Of a stretch of 64,000 nucleotides of DNA, positions 44,839-53,766 are shown one piece after another. This stretch comes from Pararobbsia alpina_A (lineage in GTDB: Bacteria > Pseudomonadota > Gammaproteobacteria > Burkholderiales > Burkholderiaceae). Positions within the stretch are counted from its first letter, which is position 1, and each line of letters starts with the position of its first letter. The translations under genes were made by a program, and so were the position numbers. The notes beneath the pieces are model-generated. The model saw only the letters and a list, made by a program, of their open reading frames with translations, made no database searches and was not told where the DNA came from. The stretch covers positions 3,968,001 to 4,032,000 of the forward strand of contig NZ_OZ221287.1 of the NCBI RefSeq assembly GCF_965118125.1, given 5' to 3'.

Positions 44839-45831
44839 TTAGTCGCGCGAGCCGCGGTTCTTCAACTGGTCGAGCAACACAGCGGCGAGCAGGATCGCGC
44901 CGCGCACGAGGTACTGGTAGAACGCGTCGATGTTCAGCAAGTTCATGACGTTTTCGACCGTGCCCATGATCAGCACGCCGATCACCACGCCCGAGATCGT
45001 GGCACGACCGCCGAGCAGCGACACGCCGCCGAGCACGCACGCCGAAATCACGTTGAGCTCGAAGCCTTCCGCCGAGTTCGGCTGACCCGAAGTGATCCGC
45101 GAAGCCAGGATCACGCCAGCCAGTGCCGTGACCGCGCCCTGGATCAGGAAGATGTAGACGCGCGTGCGTTCGACGTTGATACCGGCCAGACGCGACGCTT
45201 CGGGGTTGCCGCCGATCGCGAGCGTGTTACGGCCGTACACCGTGTTGTTCAGCATGATGCCGAACACGATAAAGCACACGAGCGTGACCCAGATCGGCAG
45301 CGAAACGCCGAGGAACGACAGGCCGCCGAGGGCGATAAACGTATCCGACGAGACGCCGACTGCCTGACCGTGCGACACGATAAAGCCGAGGCCGCGCACG
45401 ATTTCCATCGTGGCAAGGGTCGTGATCAGCGCGTTGATCCGCAGATACGCGATCACGGCACCGTTGACCCAGCCGATGATCGAGCCCGCGACGATCGCGG
45501 CGATGATGCCGAGCGTCGTGCTGCCCGTGGCGTTGAGCACCATCGCGCAGAGCACGCCGGCGAATGCGACCGTCGAACCGACCGACAAGTCGAAGTCACG
45601 CGATGCCAGACAGAACATCATCGTGCACGCGACCATACCGATCTGCGAGACCGACAGCGCGAGACCGAGCATGTTCTCGATCGAGAAGAAGTGATCGACG
45701 AACAGCGACGTCGTCACGAACATCACGAGGAAAATGACGATCAGGCTGTATTCCGTCAGCTGCTGCAGCCAGCGCTGCTTGTCGTTCTTCTGCGGCACGA
45801 GTGTCTCGGCCAGCTTTTCTCTAACTTCCAT
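44839..45831 (-). CDS. araH: Sugar ABC transporter permease, AraH type
   Basis: The 330-residue integral membrane protein has about eight to ten helices and the family signature 'GWVNGAVIAYLRINALITTLATMEIVRGLGF' (split over 45385-45480). 'VYGRNTLAIGGNPEASRLAGINVERTR' is the cytoplasmic EAA-like loop that contacts the ATPase. 'GVSLLGGRATISGVVIGVLIMG' follows. It resembles E. coli AraH for L-arabinose. The ATG at 45831 (MEVREKLAETL) has AGGAG 7 nt upstream; the longer TTG start at 45846 would place that site inside the gene. araG ends about 107 bp upstream. Confidence 0.88.
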   Translation of the reverse strand: MEVREKLAETLVPQKNDKQRWLQQLTEYSLIVIFLVMFVTTSLFVDHFFSIENMLGLALSVSQIGMVACTMMFCLASRDFDLSVGSTVAFAGVLCAMVLNATGSTTLGIIAAIVAGSIIGWVNGAVIAYLRINALITTLATMEIVRGLGFIVSHGQAVGVSSDTFIALGGLSFLGVSLPIWVTLVCFIVFGIMLNNTVYGRNTLAIGGNPEASRLAGINVERTRVYIFLIQGAVTALAGVILASRITSGQPNSAEGFELNVISACVLGGVSLLGGRATISGVVIGVLIMGTVENVMNLLNIDAFYQYLVRGAILLAAVLLDQLKNRGSRD

Positions 45832-45938
45832 GGTGGGCTCCTGCAAACTTTTCTCTAGGCCTTGGGTGGGCTGTGCTTCGTTCTAGCGGCGTTCCGGACC
45901 GGCGGGTCCCGAGCGCCGCGCTATGGTTTGAGCGCGGT

Positions 45939-47465
45939 TCAGGCTGCGACCGGCTGTTGCTGCTTCTTCGGGTGACCCGTCGGCAGCGCCAGATCCAGCA
46001 CGCTCGCCTCATTGGCCTGCGCCCGCGTGAGCTCGCCCGCGATGCGGCCCTGCTTCATCGCGATCACACGATCCGACACACCGAGCACCTCGGGCAATTC
46101 ACTTGAGATCATCACGATCGCGCAGCCGCGTTCGGCGAGCTGATAAATCACGTTATAGATCTCGTGCTTCGCGCCGACGTCGATACCCCGCGTCGGTTCA
46201 TCGAGAATCACCACCTTGATGTCCGGCTCGGCGAGCCAGCGCGACAGAATCGCCTTCTGCTGATTGCCGCCCGACAGGAAGCGGATGCGCTGACGGCGAT
46301 TCGGCGTCTTGATCTTGAGGCGCTCGATAAACGTATCGGCCGTCTTCGCTTCGCGCTTGTGATCGAGGAACAGGCCGCCGCGCAGATAGTGGCGACGGCA
46401 GCTGATGTTGATGTTCTCCGACACCGAGGCGATCGCGATGATGCCCTCTTCCTTGCGGTCTTCCGGGCACAGCACGATGCCTGCGCGGATCGCGTCGGAC
46501 GTGTGCTTGATCTTGAGCGGCTTGCCATCGAGCACGACTTCGCCGGCGGCCTTGCGGTCCGCGCCATAGATCAGGCGCATCAGCTCGCTGCGGCCTGCGC
46601 CGACGAGGCCGAAGAAACCCACGATCTCGCCTGCGCGCACCGAGAAGCTCGTCGGTTCGACGAGCTTCGAGCCTTCCATATTGCGCACTTCGAGGCGGAC
46701 CTCGCCCGCTTCGCGCGGACGGTAGCCCCAGATGTCGCTGATTTCGCGGCCGACCATCTCGCGCACAAGCTGGTCGCGCGTGACACCCTCGAGCGTCGAG
46801 TGCGAAGCGACCTTGCGGCCGTCGCGGAAAATCGTCGCGCCCGTGCAGAGTTCGTAAATTTCGTCGAGGCGGTGCGAGATGTAGATCAGTGCGCGTCCTT
46901 CCGCGCGCAGATCGCGCACGAGCTTGAACAGCACTTCGGTCTCGCGGTGCGACAGCGAACTGGTCGGCTCGTCGAGCGCGATCACCTTCGCATTGCGCAT
47001 CAGCGCCTTGCAGATCTCGACCATCTGACGCTGGGCGATCGACAGATCGCGCAGCTTCTTGTTCACGTCGAGATCGACGCCCATCGAGAGCAGACGCTCG
47101 CGAACGTACTGCTTGGCCTCACGCTTGTGCACCCAGCCTGCCGAATTGGGCAGGCGGCCAAGCATGAGGTTTTCCGCGACCGTGAGGTCGGGGACATATT
47201 GAAGTTCCTGGTGGATCACCGCGATGCCTGCCGCGATCGATTCCTTCGCGCTCGCGAAGTGCATTTCGTTGCCTTCGACGAGCACGCGGCCCGAGTCCGG
47301 CTGGTACTCGCCGCCGAGCACCTTGAGCAGGGTCGACTTACCCGCGCCGTTTTCGCCCAGCAGGCCATGCACCTCGCCCGCGTTCACCTCGAACGACACG
47401 CCGTCGAGTGCGCGAACGCCAGGAAACACCTTGCCGATATTGTCAAAACGTAGCGTCGTGGTCAC
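45939..47465 (-). CDS. araG: Sugar ABC transporter ATP-binding protein, AraG type
   Basis: This two-cassette ATPase of 508 residues powers sugar import. The first cassette has Walker A 'GLLGENGAGKSTLL', signature 'LSIAQRQMVEICKAL' and Walker B 'VIALDEPTSSLS'. The second has the degenerate 'GLVGAGRSELMR' P-loop, 'FLSGGNQQKAIL' and 'VVILDEPTRGIDVGA', as in AraG, RbsA and MglA. The N-terminus 'TTTLRFDNIGKVFPGVRALDGV' favours AraG. The likely start is the GTG at 47465, which has GGAGG 5 nt before it; the ATG at 47480 in the same frame overlaps that Shine-Dalgarno sequence. Confidence 0.9.
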   Translation of the reverse strand: MTTTLRFDNIGKVFPGVRALDGVSFEVNAGEVHGLLGENGAGKSTLLKVLGGEYQPDSGRVLVEGNEMHFASAKESIAAGIAVIHQELQYVPDLTVAENLMLGRLPNSAGWVHKREAKQYVRERLLSMGVDLDVNKKLRDLSIAQRQMVEICKALMRNAKVIALDEPTSSLSHRETEVLFKLVRDLRAEGRALIYISHRLDEIYELCTGATIFRDGRKVASHSTLEGVTRDQLVREMVGREISDIWGYRPREAGEVRLEVRNMEGSKLVEPTSFSVRAGEIVGFFGLVGAGRSELMRLIYGADRKAAGEVVLDGKPLKIKHTSDAIRAGIVLCPEDRKEEGIIAIASVSENINISCRRHYLRGGLFLDHKREAKTADTFIERLKIKTPNRRQRIRFLSGGNQQKAILSRWLAEPDIKVVILDEPTRGIDVGAKHEIYNVIYQLAERGCAIVMISSELPEVLGVSDRVIAMKQGRIAGELTRAQANEASVLDLALPTGHPKKQQQPVAA

Positions 47466-47520
47466 GTCGCCTCCATCCAATCCAAGAATTCTGGCGCCCG
47501 ATCAGGCGCACCGCTTTTGC

Positions 47521-47695
47521 TTTCCTTGCGCAGCAAGGAAAACCGGACAACCGGTCTGACGTCCCGGCATGCATCCGAATGCGTGTGTACGCATCTGTAT
47601 GCACGTCGATTACCGTCGCTTCGCATCGTGCCGCAAAACAATCCCATGCATGTGCACCCACGAAAACCGGTTGTCCCGATCCGCCGAAGCGGATC
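47521..47695 (-). other. Intercistronic hairpins between araF and araG
   Basis: The 286-bp gap between the araF stop and the araG start contains three perfect short hairpins. They are TTTCCTTGC/GCAAGGAAA (47521-47541, 3-nt loop), ACCGG/CCGGT (47542-47555) and GATCCGC/GCGGATC (47678-47695, CGAA tetraloop on the plus strand, TTCG on the transcript). None has a proper T-run on the transcript strand. Such elements often protect the mRNA of an abundant binding protein relative to its transporter genes. The rest of the gap has no gene. Confidence 0.6.
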
Positions 47696-47751
47696 TTTCA
47701 CATCAAGTCCCGCCATGCGCTCACACGCCTGGCGGGTTGCATGCGATGGAA

Positions 47752-48741
47752 TTACAGACCCATCTGCTTGCGCACTTCTTCGTAGTTGCCGCGTTCCATC
47801 AGCGCGCCGGTCGTCAGCGTGAGCGGGGGCGGTGCCTTGCCTTCCGTGATCCACGTGTACATGTCGAGCGACGTTTCATAGCCGTGACGCTTCGGGCTGA
47901 TCAGCACCGTACCGAAGAAGCCCGTTGCGCTCGGCTTCTTGAACTCGTTGATCGCCGATTCCGAACCGCCGATACCGACAGCGATCATGTTGTCGGCCTT
48001 GAAGCCACGGCCTTCTGCTGCACGCGTTGCGCCCAGAGCGGCTTCGTCGTTCAGACCGAATGCAACCCAGTGCTTGAACTGCGGGTTCTTCGTGATCGCG
48101 ATGTTCGCTGCGTTGAACGCGTTTTCCGTGTCCGTCTTCGCTTGCGGCGCGTCGATGATGTTCGCTGCCGGGAAGCCAGCGGCCGTCAGCGTTTCGACTG
48201 CACCCGACGTACGGTCATGCGCCGTCGGCAACTGCTCGAACGACACCTTGATCGCGCCGACTTCCTTCATGTCCCAGCCGCGCTTCTTGATTTCGTCCGC
48301 AAGCGCCTGACCGACCTGGTTGCCGATCTTCGATGCCGAAATGCCCATGTGCGGCACGCTTTCGATCGGCTTGCCCGTACCATCGACGAGGCGGTCATCG
48401 ACCGTCATCATCTTGAGGCCGTCAGCCTTGGCCTTTGCGACGATGCCCGGTCCGAGCTTGACGTCAGGCGTGCAGATCACGAAGCCTTGCGCCTTCTGTG
48501 CAGCCAGGTTGTCGATCGCCGTGATCACCTTGTCGCCGCTTTGCGCGCCGATCTTGACCAGCGTGAAACCCTTTTCCTTCGCAGCCTGGTCGGCAAACTT
48601 CCACTCGTCCTGGAACCAAGGTTCTTCCGGTTGCTTGACGATGAAGCCGATCTTGACCGGGTCGGCAGCGTGCGCAGCGCCGGCACCGAAGCTCATGGCC
48701 GCGGCGGCGGCAATCAGGCTGACAAACATTCTGCGTTGCAT
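47752..48741 (-). CDS. araF: Periplasmic L-arabinose-type sugar-binding protein
   Basis: The 329-residue precursor has a clear signal peptide (MQRRMFVSLIAAAAAMSFGA, cleavage likely after 'AHA'). The mature sequence 'ADPVKIGFIVKQPEEPWFQDEW' is highly characteristic of AraF, with further matches 'GQALADEIKKRGWDMKEVGAI', 'KHWVAFGLNDEAALGATRAAE' and 'FGTVLISPKRHGYETSL'. It captures arabinose (AraF also binds galactose and fucose) in the periplasm and hands it to AraHG. It lies about 135 bp downstream of the SDR gene and is the first gene of the transporter group. Confidence 0.92.
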   Translation of the reverse strand: MQRRMFVSLIAAAAAMSFGAGAAHAADPVKIGFIVKQPEEPWFQDEWKFADQAAKEKGFTLVKIGAQSGDKVITAIDNLAAQKAQGFVICTPDVKLGPGIVAKAKADGLKMMTVDDRLVDGTGKPIESVPHMGISASKIGNQVGQALADEIKKRGWDMKEVGAIKVSFEQLPTAHDRTSGAVETLTAAGFPAANIIDAPQAKTDTENAFNAANIAITKNPQFKHWVAFGLNDEAALGATRAAEGRGFKADNMIAVGIGGSESAINEFKKPSATGFFGTVLISPKRHGYETSLDMYTWITEGKAPPPLTLTTGALMERGNYEEVRKQMGL

Positions 48742-48876
48742 CTTGTGTCTCCTTACGAGAAGGTAGTTGGCCGCTTGTTCGATATCGCCAGTCGGGCGCG
48801 GCCAATCCGGCTGGCGTTCACTGCCGTCGTCGCCGCGCTACACCCGTCGCGGCATCGACGTTGATCTGAGCAGCGT

Positions 48877-49656
48877 TCAATCGTGGTACAGCGCCGAGCG
48901 TCCTCCGTCGACCGTGATCGTGCTGGCGTTGATGAAAGTGGCTTCATCGCTTGCCAGGAACACCGCGGTCATACCGACTTCCTCCGGCTTGCCGATCCGC
49001 TTGGGCGGCTGCAGCGCATAGGTCGCTTCGCGCGCCGCCTGGGGATCGGCCTGTTCATTCCAATAATCGATCACGAGCTGCGTCTCGATATATCCGGGCG
49101 CAATCGCATTGACGCGCACACCCTGTGCGGCGTACTCGATGCCGAGCGCGCGCGTGAGGCCGATCACGCCGTGCTTGGCGACCGGATACGGGAAGCAGCC
49201 CGGAATGATCTTGAAGCTGTGCGTCGACGCGATATTGATGATCGAGCCGCGGCGGCGCTCGACCATGCCCGGCAGCGCCGCGCGGCAACCGTTCCAGACG
49301 CCGTCGAGGTCGACCGAGAAGCAGCGCTTCCAGTCTTCGTCGGTCATCGTCAGCGGATCGCGAAACACGTTGATGCCCGCGTTGTTGACGAACACGTCGA
49401 GCGGGCCGAACGCACGCTCGGTTTCAGCGACGGCATGCTCGACCGTCGCACGCTCGGTCACGTCGGTCTGCACGGCGAGTACGCGCGCGCCCGGCAGCTC
49501 ATTGCGCAGCGTCTGCGCATAGGCTTCGGCTTGCGCGCCATTGCGCTCGGCGAGCGTGACCGCCGCACCTTCACGCAGGAACGCACGCGCAATCGCGGCG
49601 CCGATGCCCTGCCCAGCGCCTGTGACGATCGCGACCTTGCCGTCGAGCCGGTTCAT
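48877..49656 (-). CDS. SDR family oxidoreductase
   Basis: This 259-residue short-chain dehydrogenase begins MNRLDGKVAIVTGAGQGIGA (cofactor motif TGAGQGIG), with 'VNNAGINVF', Ser in 'IINIASTHS' and catalytic 'YPVAKHG'. It is not closely similar to the other SDR at 43780-44547, so the cluster has two distinct dehydrogenases. The ATG at 49656 overlaps the dgoA stop by 4 nt, so it belongs to the dgoK-dgoA transcript. A role on galactose, fucose or a related sugar or sugar acid is likely by context; the exact step is not determined. Confidence 0.86.
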   Translation of the reverse strand: MNRLDGKVAIVTGAGQGIGAAIARAFLREGAAVTLAERNGAQAEAYAQTLRNELPGARVLAVQTDVTERATVEHAVAETERAFGPLDVFVNNAGINVFRDPLTMTDEDWKRCFSVDLDGVWNGCRAALPGMVERRRGSIINIASTHSFKIIPGCFPYPVAKHGVIGLTRALGIEYAAQGVRVNAIAPGYIETQLVIDYWNEQADPQAAREATYALQPPKRIGKPEEVGMTAVFLASDEATFINASTITVDGGRSALYHD

Positions 49657-50336
49657 TTGGCGAGTGCCTCTGCACGAGCGGTCTTCAGGCCGGCAACGAA
49701 TGCACGCGCATTCGCGCCGACTTCTTCTGCCGTGTTGCCCGGCTTGTAGAGTGCCGAGCCCAGGCCGAAGCCCGATGCGCCGGCCGCGAGGAACGGACCC
49801 ATATTGGTCGGCGTGATGCCGCCGACCGGCACGAGCGGCACGTGCATCGGCACGACGGCGCGCCATGCCTTGACGACCGATACGCTGAGTTGTTCGGCCG
49901 GGAACATCTTGAGGACGTCGGCGCCATTGCTGAGCGCTGCGAAAGCTTCAGTCGGCGTCGCCACACCCGGCGAAGAGCCGAGTCCCTTTGCCTTGGCGGC
50001 GCGAACGACGGCCGGATCGCTGTGCGGCATGACGATCAGATCGCCGCCGACACGTGCGACTTCATAGACGTGCTCCACGCTGAGCACCGTGCCGGCGCCA
50101 ACCATCACGTCCTTGGGCATCGCCGCGCGCAGCACGCGAATGCTCTCGAACGGATCCGGCGAATTCAGCGGGACTTCGATCGCACGGAAACCGGCATCGA
50201 CGAGCGCTTCGCCGATCGCGACGATTTCGTGCTTCTGGACACCGCGAAGAATCGCGATCAGCGGGCACGCCTGCATGGCGGCGTGCAGGCCCGCGTGCGG
50301 GTGGTAAGGGATGGCGGTGGCGGCGGGGGAAGTCAT
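49653..50336 (-). CDS. dgoA: 2-dehydro-3-deoxy-6-phosphogalactonate aldolase
   Basis: The 227-residue TIM-barrel aldolase cleaves KDPGal to pyruvate and glyceraldehyde 3-phosphate. It shows 'CPLIAILRGVQKHEIVAIGEAL', 'RAIEVPLNSPDPFESI' (the EVPLNSP motif separates DgoA from Eda, which has EITLRT), 'GAGTVLSVEHV', 'DVLKMFPAEQ' with the Schiff-base Lys, and 'VPVGGITPTNMGPFLAAGA'. It is paralogous to eda at 14245-14892. It lies 37 bp after dgoK and overlaps the following SDR gene by 4 nt. Confidence 0.94.
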   Translation of the reverse strand: MTSPAATAIPYHPHAGLHAAMQACPLIAILRGVQKHEIVAIGEALVDAGFRAIEVPLNSPDPFESIRVLRAAMPKDVMVGAGTVLSVEHVYEVARVGGDLIVMPHSDPAVVRAAKAKGLGSSPGVATPTEAFAALSNGADVLKMFPAEQLSVSVVKAWRAVVPMHVPLVPVGGITPTNMGPFLAAGASGFGLGSALYKPGNTAEEVGANARAFVAGLKTARAEALAK

Positions 50337-50373
50337 AAGGCGTCTGCGTCCAGTGTGATGTCGGGCAATGCGC

Positions 50374-51432
50374 TCAGCGCGGCGCGTTTGCAGCGGGTTC
50401 GATCAGGCCGGCCTGGCTGGCGATCTGCCAGAGGCCGCGTTCGGTCGCGTTGTGCACGGTCTGCGCGTGCGTGCAGCCGAAGTGCGCGAGCGCGAGGCGG
50501 TAGCGTTCGACGAGCGTCGTTTCTCCGATCAGCAACACGGGCTGCGAAGTCCAGGTTGCGCCTTCGTGTTCGAGCAGCTTTTCGAGGCCAGAGAGTTCGT
50601 GACCGATCAGCAGGCCCGACAGATAGTCGGGCTGTTGGGCCGCGTCGAGCTGACCCGTGAGGCCGAGCGTGCGCGTCGAGAAAATCGTTGCGAGCATGCC
50701 GGCTTCCGACGCACCGCGCGCGACCGAGACGCCGCGCAGGAATGCTTCGCTGTCGGGGTTATCGGGCGTACGCATCGTGCGGCCGAGAATAGTGTGATCG
50801 CGCAGCGCGGCAAACGCCTCGCCGGTCATGAATGTGTGGAAACGTTCGATGCTGCGGCCTTCGACGATCGCCCACTTTGCGTGCGAGCCCGGCAGGCCGA
50901 CCAGCGTCTTCCGTGACGCATCGCCCTGGCCTGCCGCACGGTCGCCGAGCATCGCGCCGAGGATCTGCGTCTCTTCACCGCGCATGACGTTGGGCAGTGC
51001 GCCGCGTTCGAGCACACCCGGCACGATGCGCAACGTCACGCCGCGCTGCGTGCGCACTTCAGCGAGCGACGATGCGAGGCGGTTCGCGTCCGCGGGCGTG
51101 TCGATATACGTGGCTTCAACCCAGCCCTGTGCGCTGCCGACCATGCCGCACGCAATCAGCGGAAGACCGGGACGCGCATCGAGCCAGTCGCCGCAGGCCG
51201 CTTCGAACGCTTCGTCGAAACCGCCTTCGGCGGCGGGACGCGGCAGCTTCATCACGCCCCACGGCAGGTTGCGCACCGCGATCACCTTGCCTTGTGCGGC
51301 GAACAGGTAGGCGCGCAGCGAACTCGTACCCCAGTCGAGGGCCACGAGCACGGCTTGCGACAGGTCCGCGGGGGTGTCGTGCGCCGCGCCCGGTTCATCG
51401 GGACGCGACACACTGCTGACTGCTTCACTCAT
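50374..51432 (-). CDS. dgoK: 2-dehydro-3-deoxygalactonokinase
   Basis: DgoK phosphorylates 2-keto-3-deoxygalactonate to KDPGal, the substrate of DgoA. The 352-residue protein has the ATP-binding 'VALDWGTSSLRAYLF', 'PLIACGMVGSAQGWVEATYI', 'MRGEETQILGAML', 'GLPGSHAKWAIVEGRSI' and 'FHTFMTGEAFAALRDHTIL', all typical of this kinase family. The ATG at 51432 overlaps the iclR stop by 4 nt; the extended frame to 51621 lies inside iclR and is rejected. A roughly 30-residue polar N-terminal extension precedes the kinase fold. Confidence 0.94.
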   Translation of the reverse strand: MSEAVSSVSRPDEPGAAHDTPADLSQAVLVALDWGTSSLRAYLFAAQGKVIAVRNLPWGVMKLPRPAAEGGFDEAFEAACGDWLDARPGLPLIACGMVGSAQGWVEATYIDTPADANRLASSLAEVRTQRGVTLRIVPGVLERGALPNVMRGEETQILGAMLGDRAAGQGDASRKTLVGLPGSHAKWAIVEGRSIERFHTFMTGEAFAALRDHTILGRTMRTPDNPDSEAFLRGVSVARGASEAGMLATIFSTRTLGLTGQLDAAQQPDYLSGLLIGHELSGLEKLLEHEGATWTSQPVLLIGETTLVERYRLALAHFGCTHAQTVHNATERGLWQIASQAGLIEPAANAPR

Positions 51433-52403
51433 CGTTTGATCCGTCGGGTCGTAGGTTGTGGCGCACGCCAGCCGAGTTCTTCGGAGATTGCGCGGGCTTC
51501 GCGCTGAATCACCGGAACCAGCTCTTGCATGCGCTCGAGCGGCATATAAGGGATCGTGCTCGCGACGGAAAGCGCAGCGACGATCAAGCCGGACGCGTCG
51601 CGAACAGGCGCGGCGACGCATCGGATACTGGGTTCGTTTTCTTCGAGGTCGAACGTGTGACCGAGGCCGGCATAGCCGGTCATGCGGTCGATAAACGTGT
51701 CACGCGTGTACGGTGTCGGCAGGTCGGCGTAGTCGGGGCTGCGGCGGGCCGCGTCCCACAGGGCTTCCCAAGCCGTCGGTGCGAGATCGAGAATCAGCGC
51801 CTTGCCGATGCCCGTCCACGCGAGCGGCATGCGATGGCCGACACGCGAACGCATTTCGAGCCCGCGCGTGCCGGGAATCTTGTCGATATACAGCACATCG
51901 CCGCCTTCGCGCACGCCGAGGTGAATCGTGTCGCGCGTGGCTTCGGCAAGGCGTTCGAGGTGCGGGCGCGCAACGGCCGACAGCGGCATTTGTTCAAGGG
52001 ACACCGCGCCGAGCTCGATGAGCTTCGGGCCGAGCAGATAACCGCCCTGCACCTGACGCAGATAGCGTGCTTGCACGAGGCTCGACACGAGGCGATGCGT
52101 CGTGGAGCGCGTCGTGCCGAGTGCGGCACCGAATGTCTTGAGGTCACGCGCGCCTGCGGCGGCGGCTTCGAGAATCGCGAGGCCACGCAGCAACGTCTGT
52201 GTACCGGCTTGCTGCGGGGTCGCGTCGGTCAGCGTCGAAGGCGTCTGGACAGTGGCGCCCGCTGCGGCTTTAAGCGGCTGCGCAGGCGAGCCGGGGGCGC
52301 GTCCGTTGCCGGCTGCGGCCGGGGCCGCCATGTGCAACGGGGTCGACGCGTGCTCGCCCTGAGGGTGATCCTCGGTGAGTGCGTGGTTGAGCGTCTTGTC
52401 CAT
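51429..52403 (-). CDS. IclR family transcriptional regulator of the sugar cluster
   Basis: The 324-residue regulator has a low-complexity N-terminus of about 65 residues (Ala/Pro/Gly/Thr-rich), a winged HTH ('LLRGLAILEAAAAGARDLKTF' then 'TRSTTHRLVSSLVQARYL', residues about 69-115), and the IclR effector-binding domain ('IHLGVREGGDVLYIDKIPG', 'PLAWTGIGKALI', 'IRCVAAPVRDASGLIVAALSV'). Being the first gene of the dgoK-dgoA-SDR transcript and overlapping dgoK by 4 nt, it probably controls the pathway. The inducer, likely an aldonate or keto-deoxy acid, is inferred only. Confidence 0.91.
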   Translation of the reverse strand: MDKTLNHALTEDHPQGEHASTPLHMAAPAAAGNGRAPGSPAQPLKAAAGATVQTPSTLTDATPQQAGTQTLLRGLAILEAAAAGARDLKTFGAALGTTRSTTHRLVSSLVQARYLRQVQGGYLLGPKLIELGAVSLEQMPLSAVARPHLERLAEATRDTIHLGVREGGDVLYIDKIPGTRGLEMRSRVGHRMPLAWTGIGKALILDLAPTAWEALWDAARRSPDYADLPTPYTRDTFIDRMTGYAGLGHTFDLEENEPSIRCVAAPVRDASGLIVAALSVASTIPYMPLERMQELVPVIQREARAISEELGWRAPQPTTRRIKR

Positions 52404-53766
52404 GATGTTCCGCTGGTGCTTCGCGTTCGCACGCAGGGCTGCGTCGCACTGTGCGCGGTATCGCGCTTGCCGTGTGCGGCGGCCCAGCCGTGTGTCTCCC
52501 GATCTTGTTCTGATCTGCGATGCGGGGTAGCCCGTGTCGCGCTGATTGCGCAGCCGGTCGACCCGGTCACGCTGCGGCGGATTTTAGGACGGGGCAACCA
52601 AGCGTTCAATATCTGAATGACGCTCTCATTTAATGGGAATTGGTGCGTTGCGACAATGAAAACAGGGAGTTAGCCGATTGCCTAGGTCTATCCGGATAAG
52701 GATCGATGCTGCAGGTGCGCTGCGAGGCCAATTGAGCGGCAAATTATCTGCGCTGGCGGGAGGGTTGACCGAGATGTGCTGCGGCGCGGAGCGTCCGGAC
52801 AGAATGACCGAGGGGATGGGTGGCGGGACGGCGGGCGTCCCGCGGAAGTTAGTTTAGTGAAGTGTTCGTCGCGTTTCAGGCGCCAAGGCTCGGGTGGTGC
52901 GGAGCCTTGGCCCGCATTTCGGGCAGGGCGAACGGTTAGTCCGCGAGGGCCATAACGATGGAGGCACGTCAGCGATCACGCTTTACGGAACAAACACGTG
53001 TGGATTCGCCTACCGTCGTCGGCTGACCTCAATCTTCCGGTTACAACTTGAGATCGTCGAAGCGGACACAAGGACGAGCATGCCTTGCGTCACATGAATG
53101 ACGAAACCCGTCTGTGTATTTAGTCGAGTTTTTTGAGGCTATCGACGACAACTGAGACGTACGCGCTCTTTGGCAGCTTGCTTAAGCACCAAAGCGCAGC
53201 CGGCCTGGCCCGATACGCCACGAAACGACGCAATGCGCTTCCCTTAAGTACCGATGGTTAATGAAAGAGGTCCGACAATAACAAACGACGCTGTTTCAGC
53301 ATTGAACACTTCGTTCACCGCCAAAGGCGAAATCACTTTCTTGCCCGAACCTATGCATTGCGCCGCTAACTTCCACAAACGCGAAAAAAATTGATGCCTA
53401 ATTCGCTTGAGCAACGCAGCCTAAATCACTCGACTTGCAGGGCAGCAAAAACTTTCCCAACTTCGACGTGAGCCTGTTGAAACCTAGCTTCAACTCAACG
53501 TCACTCCCGTTCGTTTTGTTTTCTTGGGGGCGTGCTTAGCGACAAACAAGATAATCACTCCTCGGGTGTTTAGTCTGACCGAGAGGCTCCGTATACCTTC
53601 TGATGAGCTAGGGGATTGTCGCAAGTAGTCACGTGCCTATGAATTTATTTCGTCGAAAGGGCGAAAAACCGATTGACGACCACCGTACGATAATAATTGG
53701 GCGCAGAAGGACGCCATCGTCACCCTCCACGCCCGTGATCAGGCAATCGGCTAGCCGAACATTGGA
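52404..53766. other. Gene-poor left part of the accessory region
   Basis: About 1.36 kb lies between the iclR start and the stop of the TIR gene. The first 200 bp should hold the iclR promoter. From about 53100 rightward the sequence becomes clearly more AT-rich than the flanking chromosome. The only recognisable item is the SymE remnant at 53010-53130, described separately. Small open frames occur (such as 53633-53908 on the plus strand) but show no family, no good ribosome binding site, and overlap the TIR gene. No tRNA or integrase was seen. Confidence 0.6.
53010..53130 (-). pseudogene. Truncated SymE-like toxin gene (C-terminal remnant)
   Basis: On the minus strand this reads 'QTGFVIHVTQGMLVLVSAS', 'TISSCNRKIEVSRRR' and a TAG. 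It is almost the same as the C-terminal half of the intact SymE-like protein at 58133-58426 ('GTDFVIHVTQGMLVLVSAS', 'TISSSNEKIERP'). The frame continues upstream as 'PQKTRLNT', losing similarity and lacking the conserved 'KLQAKWLRAAGF' helix and a start codon. The two copies lie in the same orientation about 5.2 kb apart, on either side of the TIR/nuclease pair. Confidence 0.72.

Noticed and set aside
52404..53766. tRNA or attachment site at the left edge of the accessory region
   Set aside because: No cloverleaf-like sequence, T-loop consensus or integrase gene was seen on either strand.
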